Source: Burkholderiaceae bacterium
GTDB lineage: Bacteria > Pseudomonadota > Gammaproteobacteria > Burkholderiales > Burkholderiaceae_D
Assembly (NCBI GenBank): GCA_019745005.1
Contig: JAIETO010000256.1
Span: 1-38,446, forward strand
Length of the DNA stretch: 38,446 nucleotides
Reading direction: 5' to 3'
Shown here: positions 9,751 through 20,930 of the stretch, piece by piece
Position numbering within the stretch: position 1 is the stretch's first letter
Layout of the letters: every line of letters begins with the position of its first letter
Notes under the pieces: generated by a model
What the model was told of the DNA's origin: nothing
Seen by the model: only the letters and a program-made list of their open reading frames with translations
The model's database searches: none
Program-made: the position numbers and the translations under genes

Positions 9751-10219
9751 AATGACGACCTTATTTGAACTAAGCCGCAATGCATTTGGCCACCTCGTTC
9801 TCACGCAAGAAAACGGGCAGGTGATTGAAAACGTCAACCCCGTGCGTGCTTTTCCCATCCAATCGCCTAACGATGGCATCTCCTTGGTTCAAGAAGACGG
9901 GAAGGAAGTCGCTTGGATAGATGCCTTGCATGACTTGCCTGAGCCTAGCCGTACTCTTGTTTCCGAAGAGCTTGAAGGACGCGAGTTCATGCCTGAAGTC
10001 TTGCGCATTGTGAGCGTGACGAGTTACGCCACGCCGTGTACTTGGAAAGTCGAAACAGACCGGGGCGAGACTGAGTTTGTACTCAAGGGCGAAGAGGATA
10101 TACGGCGCATAGGCAGCACATCACTGCTGATCGCTGACAATCACGGCATTCATTTTTTGATCCGCGATATGTTTCAGGTCGATAAACATAGCCGCAAAAT
10201 TCTTGATCGTTTTTTATAG
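9751..10219 (+). CDS. DUF1854 family protein, cyanophycin metabolism-associated
   Basis: MTTLFELSRNAFGHLVLTQENGQ...; ATG at 9751 immediately follows the ABC stop. FVLKGEEDIRRIGSTSLLIADNHGIHFLIRDMFQVDKHSRKILDRFL resembles DUF1854. Confidence 0.8.
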
Positions 10220-10255
10220 TCTCAATCCGATAGCTTTTGCGCCTGGCTATACCTT

Positions 10256-10780
10256 TTATGGCTTAAGAACCAAGCGGTATAGCCTCGTCTCTTCGCTGTC
10301 GCCGGACAGAAGGGTGGTTCTTTGAAAAATAAAGCCGAGTTTGATTAAAAGGCGATTTGATCGCTCATTCGTAGGCGATGTAATCGCTGCGAGTTGCTTA
10401 ATTGGCAGCGCGTTTTTTGTATGGGTGAGTACGGCAAGTGCGGCTTCATAGGCGTAGCCCTGACCACAAAATTCAGGTAAAAAAGCGTAGCCAAGGTCGA
10501 CATCATCCAAACTATCGCGCTTGGTCAAGCCACAAATGCCCATCGGTAGATGCGTGGTGCGGCCTTCTACCAAATAAAAACTAAAGCCAAATTTTTCCTG
10601 CGAGGCGAGGGTGCCGGTTTGGATAGACTCACGAGACTGATCAAGCGTGCGTATGCCTTTGTCACGAATGTTTGAGATAAACGACGGTTCATTCACTAGT
10701 CGCAAATAAAATGCGGCGTCGTCTAAACGCATGACGCGTAAATGAAGTCGCTCAGTTGAGATGATGTCCATGTTTTTCAC
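10256..10780 (-). CDS. GNAT family N-acetyltransferase (RimJ/RimL-like)
   Basis: TERLHLRVMRLDDAAFYLRLVNEPSF...GYAFLPEFCGQGYAYEAALAVL...AITSPTNERSNRLLIKLGF. Confidence 0.92.
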   Translation of the reverse strand: MKNMDIISTERLHLRVMRLDDAAFYLRLVNEPSFISNIRDKGIRTLDQSRESIQTGTLASQEKFGFSFYLVEGRTTHLPMGICGLTKRDSLDDVDLGYAFLPEFCGQGYAYEAALAVLTHTKNALPIKQLAAITSPTNERSNRLLIKLGFIFQRTTLLSGDSEETRLYRLVLKP

Positions 10781-10817
10781 CTTGCGCCTGCGTCAGGTTT
10801 GCTGAAAGCGCTCAGCG

Positions 10818-12557
10818 TTAAAACTCTTCCCAGTCGTTTTCGCCCCCTTGTTCATTCTTTTTTGCAGGCGTGTCTTTCTTTGCGGAGGGCGCTTCAACTG
10901 CAATTTGTCGCGTTGGCATTCCTTTTTTTGACGCGGTTTTTACATCAGCCTTTGTTACTTTAAAGCCTTGACGAGGCAGTTCGGCGGGCTTCTCGAAGCC
11001 ACTGCTTGCAGGTAAATTGAGCTTGAAAATACTCACGGCATGAGAAAGAGCGGCGGCTTGTTCTTGCATGCTTTCTGCAGCGGCAGCAGCTTGTTCCACC
11101 AAAGCAGCATTTTGTTGCGTGATTTCATCCATTTGCGTAATCGCATGGTTGACTTGCTCAATTCCCGCGCTTTGCTCTTGGCTGGCAGCGGTAATTTCGC
11201 TCATGATGTCTGCAACGCGCTGAACCGAACTGACAATGTCGCCCATGGTGTGACCCGCATCGTCCACCAAGCGGCTGCCCGCATCCACTTTGGAAACTGA
11301 GTCGTCGATGAGGGTCTTGATTTCCTTTGCCGCACTCGAACTACGCTGCGCCAAACTACGTACTTCTGACGCGACAACAGCGAATCCGCGACCTTGTTCT
11401 CCTGCACGCGCCGCCTCTACAGCAGCATTCAACGCGAGGATATTCGTTTGGAAGGCAATGCCCTCGATTACGCTAATGATGTCAACAATCTTCTTAGAGC
11501 TTTCTTTAATTGAGCTCATGGTCGTGACAACTTCACCGACCACTTTGCCACCTTTAACCGCAACATCTGAGGCAGAGATCGCCAATGAATTCGCTTGGCG
11601 GGCGTTGTCGGCGTTTTGTTTTACCGTTGACGTCAACTCTTCCATTGAAGAAGCGGTTTCCTCAAGAGAACTTGCTTGGGATTCAGTGCGGGCGGACAAA
11701 TCGGCATTGCCAGCGGCAATCTCACTGGACGAGGTTGAAATCGTTTCGGCGCTGCGATGCACCTGCCCAATCGTCATGACCAAACTATTGTTCATATCTG
11801 CCATCGCACTCAGTAGCGAGCCGGTTTCATCGTTCGACTTAATTTGAATTTTTGCAGTCAAATCACCATCGGCAACTTGTCGCGCAACATCAATCGCTTC
11901 TTTAAGGGGATCAGTAATTGAGCGAGTAATCAGCGCTGCGAAGATCGCACTAATGAGCGTCGCGAGTACCCCTGAGATAAGCATTAAATTTCGCGAAAAT
12001 GCGATGTCGAGCTTAATTGCATCATCAGCGTCTGACATATCGGTTCTTTGCATGCTAATGATGGTTTCGATGTCTTCGACTGCTGCGTTCAAAGCAGGAA
12101 ACTGGACTTTTTCCATTAATGCCGAGGCTTCGTCACGAGAATCGAGTTCCATTAAGTCAGCAACTTGACCAAAAACGCCGACAAATTTTGTCATTGATTG
12201 ACTGAGCTTTTCGAGTGCTGCTTTTTCTTGCGGCGATTCAGCAAGATTGGTGAGCGATTTGATGAGTGCAAAACTACGCTCTTTAATTTTGTCAAATTCT
12301 GCATATTGCTTTGAACGATCCTGCGATTCTGAGGTAATAAACAGCTCCGCTGTGTTGCGCCCGTTGCGTTGAATCAGGGAGGAAATTTCTAATGCTATCG
12401 TCACGCTTACTGCGTTTTTGTCTAAGATTTGTTGGTTGCGTTTACCGATAGTATTGAGGCGATTTGCGTTCGCAAATACCATGGCGAGCATGACCAGTAA
12501 AGTTGCACCAAACGCTATCCAAAGCCTATATTTGATTCTTAAATTGCTGAACTTCAT
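10818..12557 (-). CDS. Methyl-accepting chemotaxis protein
   Basis: N-terminal TM, HAMP region, signalling hairpin [48 protein letters not shown]. Confidence 0.97.
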   Translation of the reverse strand: MKFSNLRIKYRLWIAFGATLLVMLAMVFANANRLNTIGKRNQQILDKNAVSVTIALEISSLIQRNGRNTAELFITSESQDRSKQYAEFDKIKERSFALIKSLTNLAESPQEKAALEKLSQSMTKFVGVFGQVADLMELDSRDEASALMEKVQFPALNAAVEDIETIISMQRTDMSDADDAIKLDIAFSRNLMLISGVLATLISAIFAALITRSITDPLKEAIDVARQVADGDLTAKIQIKSNDETGSLLSAMADMNNSLVMTIGQVHRSAETISTSSSEIAAGNADLSARTESQASSLEETASSMEELTSTVKQNADNARQANSLAISASDVAVKGGKVVGEVVTTMSSIKESSKKIVDIISVIEGIAFQTNILALNAAVEAARAGEQGRGFAVVASEVRSLAQRSSSAAKEIKTLIDDSVSKVDAGSRLVDDAGHTMGDIVSSVQRVADIMSEITAASQEQSAGIEQVNHAITQMDEITQQNAALVEQAAAAAESMQEQAAALSHAVSIFKLNLPASSGFEKPAELPRQGFKVTKADVKTASKKGMPTRQIAVEAPSAKKDTPAKKNEQGGENDWEEF

Positions 12558-12969
12558 AGATTTTTCCCCTATTAGCTAACAAATATGTGGCGTTACATGC
12601 GAGTGACGTTTGTCAAAACCTCGTTTTCTGAACCTTATGATACACCGACCATAAACTGCAAATACACAGAAAAATAAATAAATGGCGTTATTTGTTGGTT
12701 TCAAGCCTTTTGATCAATGCGCCGCAACGCTTATTGTGCGGCTCATGGCACGGTTCGGTTTATCAATTTTGTTAAAAATAGTGAAATCTGATCTGTCGAT
12801 AAAAAACTTGGCCAATTTTGACTTTTTCAAATAGCGCAGTTTGGAACATGTGCGCAAGCTTGTGGGTGCCTCGGTTACCATTTGGATTTCGCGTATACTC
12901 CATGCGCGGCCTAATCTAACAGTCAAGAGTGATGAAACACCATCGCTTTGAGAAAAAACAATCCTACTT

Positions 12970-13911
12970 ATGAACCTACATCAACTGCGCTTTGTTCGCG
13001 AAGCAGTGCGTCAGAATTTTAATTTGACTGAGGCGGCGAAGGCGCTTTTCACGTCACAACCTGGGGTTTCAAAAGCCATCATTGAGTTGGAGGAAGAGCT
13101 TGGCGTCGATATCTTCGCACGACATGGCAAACGCATTCGCGGTTTGACTGAACCTGGTCGCGCTGTGTTGAAGTCGGTTGAATCTATCATGCAAGAGATC
13201 GATGGTTTAAAGCGCATAGGGAAAGAATTTGCCGCACAAGACAGCGGTAGTTTCACGATTGCGACAACCCATACGCAAGCGCGCTACGCTTTACCAAAAG
13301 TCGTGCAAGCCTTCATGCAAAAATACCCCAAAGTGCGTTTGTCTCTGCTGCAGGGAAACCCCAAACAAATTGCTGAAATGGTCTTGCGTGATCAGGCAGA
13401 TTTAGCCATTGCCACTGAGGCAATCGCAGGATTTAACGGCTTGGTTTCGTTTCCCTGCTATCAGTGGGAACATGTGGTCGTTGTACCCCTAGATCATCCC
13501 TTGTTAAAGTTGAAGGCGCTAACGCTAGAGGAATTAGCACAGTATCCGTTGATTACTTACGACGCTGCGTTTGCGGGTCGAAGTAAAATTGATCATGCCT
13601 TCGATATACGAAATCTGCAGCCAAATGTGCTTTTAGAGGCAATTGACGCTGACGTCATAAAAACCTATGTTGAACTGGGTATGGGCGTTGGCATTATTGC
13701 CGGAATGGCGTTTGATGCAGAGCGCGATAAAAATTTGAAATCAATCTCAGTGGGCCATTTGTTTGGCATGAATGTGTCGCGTGTGGCCATACGTCAGGGT
13801 GCCTATTTGCGCAGCTACATTTACTCATTCATTGAACTGCTTTCGCCGACATTAAATCGAAAATTGATCGATCAAGTCATGCAAGGCGGGCAGGAAACCT
13901 ACGATCTTTAA
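12970..13911 (+). CDS. cysB: CysB-family LysR transcriptional regulator
   Basis: MNLHQLRFVREAVRQNFNLTEAAKALFTSQPGVSKAIIELEEELGVDIFARHGKR; TTHTQARYALP. Confidence 0.9.
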   Translation: MNLHQLRFVREAVRQNFNLTEAAKALFTSQPGVSKAIIELEEELGVDIFARHGKRIRGLTEPGRAVLKSVESIMQEIDGLKRIGKEFAAQDSGSFTIATTHTQARYALPKVVQAFMQKYPKVRLSLLQGNPKQIAEMVLRDQADLAIATEAIAGFNGLVSFPCYQWEHVVVVPLDHPLLKLKALTLEELAQYPLITYDAAFAGRSKIDHAFDIRNLQPNVLLEAIDADVIKTYVELGMGVGIIAGMAFDAERDKNLKSISVGHLFGMNVSRVAIRQGAYLRSYIYSFIELLSPTLNRKLIDQVMQGGQETYDL

Positions 13912-14027
13912 GAGACCTAGCCAATTCCGCATCTGCGTTGCCGTCGAAGCGTCGTTGGCGGCCAATTAATTGCACGCATTACCGATTTAGTTGCAAGTGG
14001 TCTTTTTATTTTTTTCTGGAGTGTGCA

Positions 14028-14678
14028 GTGTCTGAAGTAATGAAAAATTATTATGCGCAACGTGCCGCGACTTACGAGCAAATCTATGCGAAGCCAGAAA
14101 GACAGGTCGATATTCAAGCCCTGCGGGATTTTTTAGAAGACAATTTTTTCGGTAAAGATGTTCTTGAAATCGCCTGCGGTACGGGCTTTTGGACTGAGTG
14201 TATCGCGAGGCATGCAAAATCGGTGCATGCGACAGACATTAATCAAGCGATGTTAGACATTGCGCAAAAAAAATTGAGCTGCCACAAGAACATCACGCTT
14301 GAGCTTGCTGATGTGTTTGACGAATCGCTTCATTTTCAAAAAAACTTCGATGCAATCTTTGCCGGCTTTTTATGGTCCCATGTCAAACGAGATGAGCACG
14401 CTATCGTGCTTGAGAATATGCGGCGTTTGACTGGCAAAGGAACAAGTTTCGTTTTGATCGATAACAATTACGTGGAAGGCGAAAGCAGTCCTATTGCGCG
14501 TACGGATTTAGACGGTAATACGTATCAAATTCGACAGCAAGAAGACGGCAGCCGAGTTGAAATCGTGAAGAACTTCCCAACAGATAGTTTTTTGCGGAAA
14601 AAGTTTGCGCCCTATGCTCGCGATATACGGATTCAACGTAGCAACTATTTTTGGACCTTAAGCGGCGTGTTGAAATAA
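14028..14678 (+). CDS. Class I SAM-dependent methyltransferase
   Basis: DVLEIACGTGFWTECIARHAKSVHATDINQAMLDIA; GTG start at 14028 after GGAG, or ATG at 14040. Confidence 0.9.
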   Translation: MSEVMKNYYAQRAATYEQIYAKPERQVDIQALRDFLEDNFFGKDVLEIACGTGFWTECIARHAKSVHATDINQAMLDIAQKKLSCHKNITLELADVFDESLHFQKNFDAIFAGFLWSHVKRDEHAIVLENMRRLTGKGTSFVLIDNNYVEGESSPIARTDLDGNTYQIRQQEDGSRVEIVKNFPTDSFLRKKFAPYARDIRIQRSNYFWTLSGVLK

Positions 14679-14805
14679 CCCAAGCGACTAATATCAGCTC
14701 GTGACGTATTGCTAGTGGTCCTTGGAGCTGTGACTCTATTTTTTTACGCGCTAAGCGTGATACATTTTTAAAGCAGTTATTTTTTATCAATGAAAGGATA
14801 TCTCA

Positions 14806-15102
14806 ATGGATTTAGCGACATGTACTGAGGCGATTCGCGCAAAAGTTGGAGCGGAAAGCGGTTTGAAGGCAACATTAAAATTCAATTGTGGCAGTGACGG
14901 CGTGATTTTTGTTGATGCGATTTCAAGCCCAAATACAGTGAGCAATGAAGATATCGATGCAGTCTGCACGATCGAAATTTCATTAGAAAACTTAAGCGCC
15001 ATGCTGGCAGGAGAATTAAATCCTGTGTCAGGATTTATGAGCGGAAAGCTGAAAGTCTCAGGTGATATGAGCGTTGCGATGCGTTTGCAAAGCGTGGTTT
15101 AA
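14806..15102 (+). CDS. SCP2 sterol-binding domain protein
   Basis: Small protein ending in the SCP2-type pattern MLAGELNPVSGFMSGKLKVSGDMSVAMRLQSV. Confidence 0.85.
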   Translation: MDLATCTEAIRAKVGAESGLKATLKFNCGSDGVIFVDAISSPNTVSNEDIDAVCTIEISLENLSAMLAGELNPVSGFMSGKLKVSGDMSVAMRLQSVV

Positions 15103-15118
15103 AAAAAGATACTTGCTC

Positions 15119-15160
15119 AGCCGAGAGCGATTTCTGTGTAAATCCTCTCGGCTTTGCTTT
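15119..15160 (+). terminator. Rho-independent-like terminator after the SCP2 gene
   Basis: agccgagag...ctctcggct inverted repeat followed by a T-rich stretch. Confidence 0.6.
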
Positions 15161-15183
15161 CGGGCTTGACGGATTCATTCAAT

Positions 15184-15537
15184 TCAATGTGGTGGTGCGG
15201 TCGCAGTTGAAACCGAATTGACCATCAATGCAGACGTGCCATCTGGATATAAGGCATCAAAACAACGAGTACATTTTGAGCAAAAAACGTGCGAGCGTTT
15301 TACATGTCTGAACTTTAATACCAGTTGTAACGGTGTTCCAGCGCAATATGGACAGGTTTCGCGCATTTTTCCCACGGGTAGTGCGTCTTCAGTCGCGTAA
15401 CCTTGGTCAAGCAAGAGTCCATCAATGATGTCGCGCGGATCAAGCTCGATCAAAGTGAATAAGGGTGCACTGGGATTTCGGCGTTCAGCGAGCGGTGTAA
15501 AGCGCGCTTCAGATTTGAGATTTTCAGCGGCAATCAT
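15184..15537 (-). CDS. Uncharacterised zinc-ribbon-like protein
   Basis: CPYCAGTPLQLVLKFRHVKRSHVFCSKCTRC; ATG at 15537 preceded on the minus strand by AAGGAG. Confidence 0.75.
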   Translation of the reverse strand: MIAAENLKSEARFTPLAERRNPSAPLFTLIELDPRDIIDGLLLDQGYATEDALPVGKMRETCPYCAGTPLQLVLKFRHVKRSHVFCSKCTRCFDALYPDGTSALMVNSVSTATAPPH

Positions 15538-15781
15538 GTCGAACTCCTTACGCGAGATACAAAGAGGAAGGTAGACCATCGGCGTAGCTTAGATAGATAA
15601 CATAGTTAAATTTCGTCTAAACCTCAAGCTAATAGATGTAAAACTTTTCTCAACTGCGTAATTCTATTTTTAGTTTAATCGTGCCGTCGCTGCTTTCGCC
15701 AAGGTGGGCCAAAGAATTTTTTTCGGTTCGTTGCCTAGGCGCAATTGATTCGGAAATGGAGAAAGTTCCGCGGAGATTTTC

Positions 15782-16051
15782 ATGACTTATTTGATACAAG
15801 TTAAAGACCTGAAGCAAAGTTTTGTGGGAGAAGTAGGATTAACAGTGCTCGAGTCGTCACTTTTAGCTGGGGTCGCTATGGCAAGTTCCTGTCGCAACGG
15901 CACATGCCGTACTTGTATCTGCAAGTTGGACTCTGGTTCAATTGATTACCAAATTGATTGGCCTGGACTAAGTCAAGAAGAAAAAGATCAAGGATGGTTT
16001 TTGCCTTGTGTAGCAGTGCCGATGAGTGATTTGGTTTTATCTTTTCCCTAA
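15782..16051 (+). CDS. 2Fe-2S ferredoxin (plant type)
   Basis: SSCRNGTCRTCICKLDSG...WFLPCVAVP cysteine pattern CX4CX2CXnC. Confidence 0.9.
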   Translation: MTYLIQVKDLKQSFVGEVGLTVLESSLLAGVAMASSCRNGTCRTCICKLDSGSIDYQIDWPGLSQEEKDQGWFLPCVAVPMSDLVLSFP

Positions 16052-16152
16052 ATATCTTTAAGTTTTTACAGATCGGCTGTTTTTTTCTCGTGATTAGCGG
16101 ATTTATTTAAGGTTTCACACGAATATTGTGTCGGGAACTTAAAAACTATGCG

Positions 16153-16158
16153 TATAAT
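16153..16158 (+). promoter_or_regulatory. Candidate -10 box of the cold-shock gene promoter, with a ~105-nt 5' leader
   Basis: tgcgTATAATccg about 110 nt upstream of the csp ATG. Confidence 0.5.
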
Positions 16159-16269
16159 CCGAGAGTCGTTGAGATTCTAGGTGGTAGTGCAGTATCAGTC
16201 TGTCATTTGTTACTTGGTTGAGACGATCTATCGGGCACGTGCCCACATTAACTGAAATAGGAAATTGTA

Positions 16270-16473
16270 ATGGCAACAGGTATTGTTAAATGGTTCAATG
16301 ATTCAAAAGGTTTTGGCTTCATCACTCCTGATGAAGGCGGCGAAGACTTATTCGCTCATTTCTCAGCGATCGTATCCGCAGGCTTCAAATCGTTGAAAGA
16401 AAATCAGCGCGTTTCTTTTGACGTGACAACTGGCCCTAAAGGCAAGCAAGCTTCAAATATTCAACCGCTCTAA
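16270..16473 (+). CDS. Cold-shock protein (CspA family)
   Basis: [34 protein letters not shown]. Confidence 0.98.
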   Translation: MATGIVKWFNDSKGFGFITPDEGGEDLFAHFSAIVSAGFKSLKENQRVSFDVTTGPKGKQASNIQPL

Positions 16474-16508
16474 TTCGCTTGAATTTGTGACTCGTTAAAG
16501 TTGCTTAG

Positions 16509-16537
16509 AAATCCCCGATACGTCGGGGATTTTTTTT
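16509..16537 (+). terminator. Rho-independent terminator after csp
   Basis: aaatccccgatacgtcggggattttttt stem-loop plus T-tract. Confidence 0.9.
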
Positions 16538-16543
16538 ATCTGT

Positions 16544-17455
16544 TCAATTTGCGTTGTGGCGCCAGTAATTGGGTTTGCTATACGCATGTCTTAGAAAGTC
16601 GACAAATGCGCGGATTCTCAACGGTAAATGCCGTCGCTGCGCGAAAATGGCATAAATATCGTTATCAGGCGCACTAAATTCTTCCAGGAGCGGCACCAGT
16701 TTGCCTGCTTCGATCTCGGCGCCCACTTCCCACATCGAGCGCCACGCGAGCCCTTTTCCTGCTAACGCCCAATCATGCAGCACCTCGCCGTCGTTGCACA
16801 CCATGTTTCCATCGACTTTGAGGGCATGGATTTTGCCTTGCTGCTTAAATGTCCAACCGCGTTGGCTACCATCGCTGCTAAACGTTAAACAATTATGTTG
16901 AAGTAAGTCCTCAGGCGTGCTGGGTGCACCATATCGCTTGAGATAGGCAGGTGACGCGACCACGACACGCCTGTTGCTGGCGAGCTTTACGCCAATGAGA
17001 TTGGAGTCGTTGAGGTTGGCGATTCGCACAGCGACATCAATGCCTTCACCGATCAAATCAACCACTCTATCGCTCAGATTCAGCGTCAATCTAACCTCGC
17101 GGTGCTCGCTGAGAAATGAGGGAATGAGTGGCGCAACGTGTTGCCGCCCAAACCCCGCCGGCGCTGAAATAATAAGTTGGCCGCTGGCTTTTGCGCTTCG
17201 TTCTGACACGGCGGTTTCGGCTTCCTCTAGCTCGGCCAAAATACGCTGACAATCTTCAAGGAAAGACACGCCTTCGCTCGTTAGGGCGATTTTACGTGTG
17301 GTTCTCTGTAGAAGTTTGACGTCCAAACGCTCTTCGAGTGCGTCAAGTCGACGCCCGATCATGGCTGGTGCCACACCTTCGGCGCGCGCCGCTGCAGAAA
17401 GGCTGCCACGACTTGCAACGTCAACAAAAGTCGATATTTGCTTGAAATGATCCAT
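16544..17455 (-). CDS. LysR family transcriptional regulator
   Basis: MDHFKQISTFVDVASRGSLSAAARAEGVAPAMIGRRLDALEERLDVKLLQRTTRKIALT. Confidence 0.95.
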   Translation of the reverse strand: MDHFKQISTFVDVASRGSLSAAARAEGVAPAMIGRRLDALEERLDVKLLQRTTRKIALTSEGVSFLEDCQRILAELEEAETAVSERSAKASGQLIISAPAGFGRQHVAPLIPSFLSEHREVRLTLNLSDRVVDLIGEGIDVAVRIANLNDSNLIGVKLASNRRVVVASPAYLKRYGAPSTPEDLLQHNCLTFSSDGSQRGWTFKQQGKIHALKVDGNMVCNDGEVLHDWALAGKGLAWRSMWEVGAEIEAGKLVPLLEEFSAPDNDIYAIFAQRRHLPLRIRAFVDFLRHAYSKPNYWRHNAN

Positions 17456-17720
17456 GACGATTTCTTTAAAATTGGCCGCTTCGCGTTGCCGAATAGCAAG
17501 CTGCGATTGTTAAGATCAAAACCGAAGAAGGTCCACAGTTTTTGTGTGGAATTAAATATAGTTGATTTTTATCATCAATGGCGCTTATTTTTTACTTTAA
17601 CGCATCAATCAAATGATAAATCAGGCATGATTATTGGAAAATGATTGCCTATACTGGTGCACTATTTTTGTTATCCATTTTGCCGCCCGCTAATTTGCCC
17701 GCTAACTCGTAAGGCTAAAA

Positions 17721-18395
17721 ATGACTGTTAAAGCGATCGTGTTTGACGCCTATGGGACTTTGTTTGATATCTATTCGTTGGCTGCGAATGCAGAGGCATT
17801 GTTTCCCACCTATGGAAAACAGTTAGCCGAAAAATGGCGCGATAAACAAATCGACTACACGCGTTTGCGCACGCTCAGTGGGCATTACAAGCCTTTTTGG
17901 GATGTTACGAATGACGCATTGGTGTTCGTTTGCAAGCAGCTCAAACTTAATCTTAATGATGACGATGAAAATACCTTAATGCAGGCGTACTTGCGCTTGC
18001 CAGGATTTTCAGAATCTTCGAATGTCTTGCAGGCCTTAAACGAAAAGTCGATTCCATTGGCAATCTTGTCGAATGGTAATCCAACAATGCTTAATGCCGT
18101 CGTGCAAGCAGCCGGTTACGAGAAGCATTTTCAACATTTGATTTCAGTCGATAGTGTGCAGAAATTTAAGACTGCACCAGAAGCCTATCAGTTAGTTCCA
18201 GATGTTCTAGGGCTCTCGCCAAAGGAGATCCTTTTCGTCTCTAGCAATTGCTGGGACGCGTGTGGCGCATCTTGGTTTGGATTTACAACGTTTTGGATAA
18301 ATCGAGCGCACGCACCCTTTGAGGAGCTTGGCATTACGCCGCATTATCAAGGAAGCAGTTTGCGCGACGTGCTTGCGCTCTTCCAGCAAAGTTAA
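17721..18395 (+). CDS. Haloacid dehalogenase, type II
   Basis: [54 protein letters not shown]. Confidence 0.92.
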   Translation: MTVKAIVFDAYGTLFDIYSLAANAEALFPTYGKQLAEKWRDKQIDYTRLRTLSGHYKPFWDVTNDALVFVCKQLKLNLNDDDENTLMQAYLRLPGFSESSNVLQALNEKSIPLAILSNGNPTMLNAVVQAAGYEKHFQHLISVDSVQKFKTAPEAYQLVPDVLGLSPKEILFVSSNCWDACGASWFGFTTFWINRAHAPFEELGITPHYQGSSLRDVLALFQQS

Positions 18396-18450
18396 TCGAA
18401 TTACCTTTCACTATTTTTTCTTTCTTTTTATTTTAAGGCTGGACTACATC

Positions 18451-20037
18451 ATGACAAAAAATACCTTACCTGAAGGCTTACAAATCATCGGTGAAATGAA
18501 ACCGGGGTTCGAGAACATTTTGACTTTCGATGCGCTCAATTTGGTGGCGAAATTGACGCGCCAATTTGAACCTCGTCGGCGTGAGCTTCTTGCGGCAAGA
18601 GCTGCGCGCGCTGTGCGTTTAGATGCTGGCGAGTTACCAGACTTTCTCCCTGAAACCAAACACATACGCGAGGGCGATTGGACGGTTGCGCCGATTCCGC
18701 CTGCGTTGCAATGTCGGCGTGTCGAAATCACTGGTCCTGTCGAACGTAAAATGGTGATTAATGCGTTTAACTCTGGCGCAGACAGTTACATGACTGATTT
18801 TGAAGATTCCAATACACCGAATTGGGACAACCAAATTACGGGGCAAATCAATATGCGCGACGCAGTTCGTCGCACCATAAGCCTTGAGCAAAATGGTAAA
18901 ACCTATAAGTTGAATGAAAAGATTGCCACACTGGTGGTACGTCCGCGTGGTTGGCACCTCGATGAAAAACACGTCTTGGTTGACGGAAAACGGATTTCAG
19001 GAGGCATCTTCGATTTTGCGTTGTTTTTGTTTCACAACGCAAAGGAGCAAATCGCGCGCGGTGCCGGCCCCTTCTTTTACTTACCGAAAATGGAGTCGCA
19101 TTTAGAAGCGCGGCTGTGGAACGATATTTTTATCATGGCGCAAGATGAGCTTGGCCTACCACGCGGCACAATTAAGGCGACAGTGCTGATTGAGACGATT
19201 GTTGCAGCGTTTGAAATGGATGAAATTTTGTATGAATTGCGCGAGCATAGTTCGGGTTTGAATGCAGGGCGCTGGGACTACATCTTTTCTTGCATCAAAA
19301 AATTCAAAAGCGATAAGAATTTTTGTTTAGCGGATAGAGCAAAAGTCACCATGACGGCACCGTTTATGCGAGCCTATGCCTTATTGCTCCTGAAGACTTG
19401 CCACAAACGGAACGCCCCCGCAATTGGCGGAATGGCGGCACTGATCCCAATCAAGAATGATCCAGAGAAAAACGATATCGCAATGGCAGGGGTGCGCAAT
19501 GATAAAGCACGCGATGCGAACGATGGCTACGATGGTGGTTGGGTCGCTCATCCCGGCTTGGTCGATTTAGCGATGACTGAGTTTAAGAAGGTATTAGGAG
19601 ATGCGCCCAATCAAATGTCTAAACAGCGCCCCGACGTTGAAGTGAGTGCAAAGGATTTGCTGAACTTTCAACCGGAAACCCCCATTACTGAAGCAGGTCT
19701 GCGTTACAACATTAACGTGGGTATTCATTACCTCGGCGCTTGGTTGGCAGGTAACGGCTGCGTACCCATTCATAATTTGATGGAAGATGCTGCAACGGCA
19801 GAAATTAGCCGCTCTCAGGTCTGGCAGTGGATACGTTCGGTCAAAGGTAAGCTGGAAGACGGGCGTAAGATCACGGCGGACATGGTACGGGCGATGATTC
19901 CCGAAGAGCTAGCCAAGGTGAAAGAAACGGCAGGTAGCGGTGCAACTTATGATCGTGCTGCAGTCATTTTTGAAGAAATGTCCACCTCGGAAAACTTCGC
20001 CGAATTTTTGACTTTACCGCTGTACGAAGAAATTTAA
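18451..20037 (+). CDS. aceB: Malate synthase A
   Basis: [81 protein letters not shown] at 18451. Confidence 0.96.
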   Translation: MTKNTLPEGLQIIGEMKPGFENILTFDALNLVAKLTRQFEPRRRELLAARAARAVRLDAGELPDFLPETKHIREGDWTVAPIPPALQCRRVEITGPVERKMVINAFNSGADSYMTDFEDSNTPNWDNQITGQINMRDAVRRTISLEQNGKTYKLNEKIATLVVRPRGWHLDEKHVLVDGKRISGGIFDFALFLFHNAKEQIARGAGPFFYLPKMESHLEARLWNDIFIMAQDELGLPRGTIKATVLIETIVAAFEMDEILYELREHSSGLNAGRWDYIFSCIKKFKSDKNFCLADRAKVTMTAPFMRAYALLLLKTCHKRNAPAIGGMAALIPIKNDPEKNDIAMAGVRNDKARDANDGYDGGWVAHPGLVDLAMTEFKKVLGDAPNQMSKQRPDVEVSAKDLLNFQPETPITEAGLRYNINVGIHYLGAWLAGNGCVPIHNLMEDAATAEISRSQVWQWIRSVKGKLEDGRKITADMVRAMIPEELAKVKETAGSGATYDRAAVIFEEMSTSENFAEFLTLPLYEEI

Positions 20038-20077
20038 ACGGCAACAAGAGAGATTTCGATAGAGATCGTTACGAGAG

Positions 20078-20107
20078 AAAAGCGGCCTCGTGTCGCTTTT
20101 TTTTGTG
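20078..20107 (+). terminator. Candidate terminator after aceB
   Basis: aaaagcggcctcgtgtcgctttttttt. Confidence 0.6.
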
Positions 20108-20231
20108 GCTTGGCAAAACATTGGAACAAAAGAGGAGGCAAACTAAGCGTGTTTGATGCCAGTTTTCCGAAATGAACTTTCGAAAGTTTCGCAAGTCGAA
20201 GAAAGGTGAGTTATCTTTTGGGAGATTTTTA

Positions 20232-20918
20232 ATGTCTATACAATTTAAAAAACTGGCTGCAGAAAATAAAGGTTTTTTTATTTTCTTACTTTGCATGGTG
20301 CTCATGCGTAGCGCTTTTGCCGATTGGTATCGCGTTCCTTCCAGCTCGATGTATCCGAACTTATTGGAAGGCGATACAGTGATTGCGAACCGCATCGCGT
20401 ACGACTTGAAGCTGCCGTTTACGGATGTTGTGGTACACAAATTTGATGACCCCAAACGTGGCGATATCGTGACCTTTCTTTCACCTGAGGATGGCGTGCG
20501 TCTAGTAAAGCGATTAATCGCCTTGCCCGGTGATGTCGTTGAAATGCGCGACGAACAGCTCTTTATCAACGGCGTGGCCGCGCAGCTTACGCAACCAACA
20601 AACCTTGATGCGCAAAATGTCACACCAGCGAGGGAATACGCTGGACAACAACAAGTCTGGAAAGAAAATTTAGGTGAGATGGGGCATACCATCTTAGTCA
20701 TGCCAGAACGCGCCGCACTGCGGTCGTTTCCCCCTGTGACCGTGCCGCCGGGGCAATATATGATGTTAGGAGACAATCGTGACAATAGCCGTGATTCTCG
20801 CTATATCGGATTTGTAAAACGAGAACTGATTACCGGCCGCGTCAAGCACTTGCTTTACTCTTTGGATGTCGATAACTACTACTTGCCTAGATTAAATCGC
20901 ATAGGCGCAAAAGTATAA
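20232..20918 (+). CDS. lepB: Signal peptidase I
   Basis: VPSSSMYPNLLEGDTVIANRIAYDLKLPF, RGDIVTFLSPEDGVRLVKRLIALPGDVVEM, GDNRDNSRDSRYIGFV; ATG at 20232 preferred over the upstream start at 20172. Confidence 0.95.
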   Translation: MSIQFKKLAAENKGFFIFLLCMVLMRSAFADWYRVPSSSMYPNLLEGDTVIANRIAYDLKLPFTDVVVHKFDDPKRGDIVTFLSPEDGVRLVKRLIALPGDVVEMRDEQLFINGVAAQLTQPTNLDAQNVTPAREYAGQQQVWKENLGEMGHTILVMPERAALRSFPPVTVPPGQYMMLGDNRDNSRDSRYIGFVKRELITGRVKHLLYSLDVDNYYLPRLNRIGAKV

Positions 20919-20930
20919 AATAGGATTTTT

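Noticed and set aside
20069-20785. 238-aa minus-strand ORF opposite lepB
   Set aside because: Antisense to signal peptidase I; Ser/Cys/Arg-rich shadow-ORF composition.
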